Of a DNA stretch of 64,000 bases, positions 62,209 to 64,000 are shown one piece after another. The DNA is taken from NCBI GenBank assembly GCA_965225625.1, contig CBDDBH010000027.1, positions 158,901-222,900 on the forward strand, written 5' to 3'. The first letter of the stretch is position 1, and every line of letters begins with the position of its first letter. The position numbers were made by a program, and so were the translations under genes. Source of the stretch: CBDDBH01 sp965225625. GTDB taxonomy: Bacteria; Pseudomonadota; Gammaproteobacteria; JADZEE01. The notes under the pieces were generated by a model that saw only the letters and a list, made by a program, of their open reading frames with translations, searched no databases and was not told the DNA's origin.

Positions 62209-63381
62209 GGCGGCGACAATCGCAACCTTGCCGTGGACGCGCGCGGATTACGCTGCGGTAACGATGGCCGAATAATCGCCATTAATTGCTCGGCGGTTGC
62301 GCGAAACGCCGTCAACTTTCCGCCGTAGATGGATACGAGCCGGGGCCGGTCTGCACGGCCACGCTGAAAAATTGTTTCCCGCGACTTGTGAAACGCATGT
62401 CCGGCGCCGCTGGGAAGTACCCGCAGCCCCGCCCATGCCCGGACAAAATCGCCGCCGGCGAATGTCGGAAATCGATTGTGCAAAACCTTACGCAAGTAAC
62501 TTATTTCGCTACTTAAAGGCGTCGCATTATCCGGATTGCCGCGAAAACGTGTTTCGGTTGTTCCGACCAGCGTATGGCCGTGCCACGGCATGACGAAAAC
62601 GGCCCGGCCGTCGCGTTGTGCCTCCACGTAATAAATTCCCTGGCGCGGGAGTCCGGTGACTTCGATGTGCGTTCCCTGCACCAAATCCAAACCGAGTTTG
62701 GATTGCCTGGGCGTAACGGTTTCGAGCAGGTGATTAACCCCAGGGTCCGGCAGCGTTGACGACAACGCTGGCTTCAAGCTCAGATTCGCCGCCTGCATCA
62801 ACGTAGCTAACCCGCACTGACGCATTCTCAAGACCAATCTGGGTAACACGTGCGGGAACAATGGTCTCGGCGCCGAGCGCGGTTGCCGAATGCATGACCG
62901 CGCGGGTCAGCAGCGCGTCGTCGGTCTGTGCATCCTGATAGCGGAACACGGCTTTCAGACCACGGGTTTGCAAGCCGTCAAGAGACGCCCATTGCGCGCG
63001 CGGCACGGTTGTAAATCGAGCCGCGGCGCGCAAATGCCCGAGCACTGAATACACGGCGAGGCCGCTACGCACCAGCCACGGCGGCCGCCGCATATCTTCG
63101 TAAACAGGTATGTGGAAGGGTACCAACCGGATCAACTCCGGGGCGTTGCGCAATAGCAAAGCCCGTTCATTGAGGCTCTCATGCACCAATGAGAATTCGT
63201 AGCTCTCGAGATAACGCAGCCCACCGTGGATTAACTTGCTGGATTTGCTCGAAGTACCCGCGGCCAGTGCCGTTTTTTCCAATAGCACGGTGGAATGGCC
63301 CGCCGCTGTCGCCGCCTGCGCTGCACCCACACCATTGATGCCGCCGCCAATGACGCAAACGTCGAAGCGCCTTTCAGCCAT
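62205..63381 (-). CDS. glpD: GlpD-like FAD-dependent glycerol-3-phosphate dehydrogenase (frameshifted)
   Basis: Two adjoining frames together make one protein. The first (63381 to 62734) starts MAERRFDVCVIGGGINGVGAAQAA, carries SSKSSKLIHGGLRYLE, and ends VVNAAGPWG before a stop. The second (to 62205) continues VNHLLETVTPRQSKLGLDLVQG and runs through FVMPWHGHTLVGTTETRF, RAWAGLRVLPSG and SIYGGKLTAFRATAE. GlpD proteins normally read NAAGPWV at the junction, which is obtained by removing one base from the CCCC run at 62738-62741. The total of about 390 residues lacks the C-terminal helical domain of full-length GlpD. Whether the break is real or an indel error is open. It oxidises glycerol-3-phosphate to DHAP and passes electrons to quinone. 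Confidence 0.75.
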
Positions 63382-64000
63382 TGCGCGCGCCGGGAGCGAG
63401 CCGCGGATCCGCGAGCAAGGTTTCCGGATCCATGGACTCGATAAACGCCGCGCCGCGGCTGTGCCAATCCATGGCGACATCGGCGTCGATGATCTCGTAT
63501 ACCACCCATTGCCACGGGCCGGTTGGAAGTGAGATCCCGCTCGGCACTTTGCGTTCGTTGATGAACAGGTAGTCGGGCGCGAGCGCCGCCGCCTCGATGA
63601 GCGCCGCTTCGCCCCATTCCTCAATTGCCCAGCCGATGCGTGGCGCCCCGGTTTGCCTCGCGAGTTTCACGGCCGCAGCATCGAACGAAATGATGACAAA
63701 GTTCAACGGTGCCGTGTGGCATTCAGCCAGAACTGTCGAGACGACCGCTGCCGTTCCAAATGCGCGCAGGCTGGCGCGCTTTATCTCGACAAAAGCGAGC
63801 GCGCCGGGATATTGCGCAACTAATGACACAGCCTCGGACAAACGCGGCACGCGGGTGTGTTGCGTGCCCGCCTGGTCGCTTTCAATCTCGATGCCTGTGA
63901 GCACTTGCGCGGAGGTTTCCGTTACACGCAGCGGCTGTTGTGCCATCCGCTGCAGATCCTCGTCATGCATCAGGATTGCGACGCCATCGCGGGATAACTG
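63374..64000 (-). CDS. Glycerophosphodiester phosphodiesterase family protein (N-terminus beyond window)
   Basis: The reverse frame is open through the right edge. The visible part begins QLSRDGVAILMHDEDLQRM, the family strand that carries the metal-binding and catalytic His (in MHDEDL), then GALAFVEIKRAS with another conserved acidic-Lys pair, and ends WHSRGAAFIESMDPETLL. GDPDs hydrolyse deacylated phospholipids (glycerophosphodiesters) to glycerol-3-phosphate and an alcohol. The overlap of 8 bp with GlpD-like and the glycerol kinase beyond supports a glycerol/glycerophosphate salvage operon. Confidence 0.85.
   Translation of the reverse strand, partial: QLSRDGVAILMHDEDLQRMAQQPLRVTETSAQVLTGIEIESDQAGTQHTRVPRLSEAVSLVAQYPGALAFVEIKRASLRAFGTAAVVSTVLAECHTAPLNFVIISFDAAAVKLARQTGAPRIGWAIEEWGEAALIEAAALAPDYLFINERKVPSGISLPTGPWQWVVYEIIDADVAMDWHSRGAAFIESMDPETLLADPRLAPGARNG

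Noticed and set aside
1..64000. tRNA or rRNA genes, integrases, toxin-antitoxin pairs or defence systems
   Set aside because: No recognisable sequence for any of them was found on either strand; a dedicated RNA search could still reveal small RNAs.

Overview
The window reads as a densely coded piece of a chromosome from a proteobacterium, most likely a gammaproteobacterium with an aerobic, catabolic lifestyle. This is inferred from gene content: a TonB-dependent receptor, a PEP-CTERM protein, Rieske dioxygenase subunits, many acyl-CoA and aromatic-degradation families and xanthine-dehydrogenase-type molybdenum hydroxylase genes. No rRNA, tRNA, phage, plasmid or insertion-sequence gene was seen, so the taxonomy is a family-content guess.

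Layout. 0-4.1 kb: a forward operon with a ring-hydroxylating dioxygenase (alpha subunit truncated by the window edge, then beta), an MFS carrier and an acyl/aryl-CoA ligase. 4.3-7.2 kb: a MetE-like TIM-barrel protein, a DUF6285/phosphotransferase pair and a small secreted Cys protein. 7.4-13.3 kb: a cytoplasmic reductive-dehalogenase-like iron-sulfur protein with a visible internal duplication (its N-terminus is frameshifted), a bis-MGD molybdoenzyme, an acyl-CoA dehydrogenase and a VOC protein. 13.4-21.9 kb: a signalling island (PAS/PP2C/HATPase phosphatase, STAS antagonist, response regulator, hybrid histidine kinase with Hpt, EAL-HDOD protein) interrupted by a decayed gene resembling the start of a porin. 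22-30.3 kb (reverse strand): a natural fusion of two acyl-CoA dehydrogenases, a SulP permease, a GST, an MFS carrier and a TonB receptor.

30.5-38.1 kb: an isochorismatase-like hydrolase, a secreted cyclophilin, a three-subunit xanthine-oxidase-family enzyme (FAD, 2Fe-2S and Mo subunits), a universal stress protein, a luciferase-like oxidoreductase and a DUF2182 membrane protein. 38.1-41.3 kb (reverse): GST, UbiX-like prenyltransferase, an unknown 108-aa protein and a UbiD-like decarboxylase. 41.6-47.9 kb: a membrane-anchored serine hydrolase with an MFS carrier, a MoxR ATPase with a CoxE-like VWA protein, a transglutaminase-like protein and a second isochorismatase-like hydrolase. 48-51.9 kb: an HpaB-type hydroxylase, an orphan NMT1-type binding protein and a Tat-exported FAD amine oxidase. 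52-59.5 kb (reverse): a seven-gene run of HyuA, HyuB, a 77-aa unknown, a methyltransferase, two XdhC-type halves and a MoeA/MobA-type cofactor protein. 59.7-64 kb (reverse): a PEP-CTERM protein, a glycerol-kinase-like FGGY kinase, a GlpD-like oxidase and a glycerophosphodiester phosphodiesterase.

How it fits together: uptake (TonB receptor, several MFS, SulP), activation (CoA ligase, dioxygenase, HpaB), beta-oxidation-like dehydrogenation and decarboxylation (UbiD/UbiX) are all present. Molybdenum enzymes recur, and their maturation genes are scattered over three loci (32-36, 44-46, 52-55 kb). Three genes show clear reading-frame breaks (reductive-dehalogenase-like gene, PEP-CTERM protein, glpD) and one more is decayed. 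Two of the breaks sit in G/C homopolymers, so sequencing or assembly indels must be considered. A 17-bp-arm palindrome occurs three times between genes and is a REP-like repeat family of this genome.
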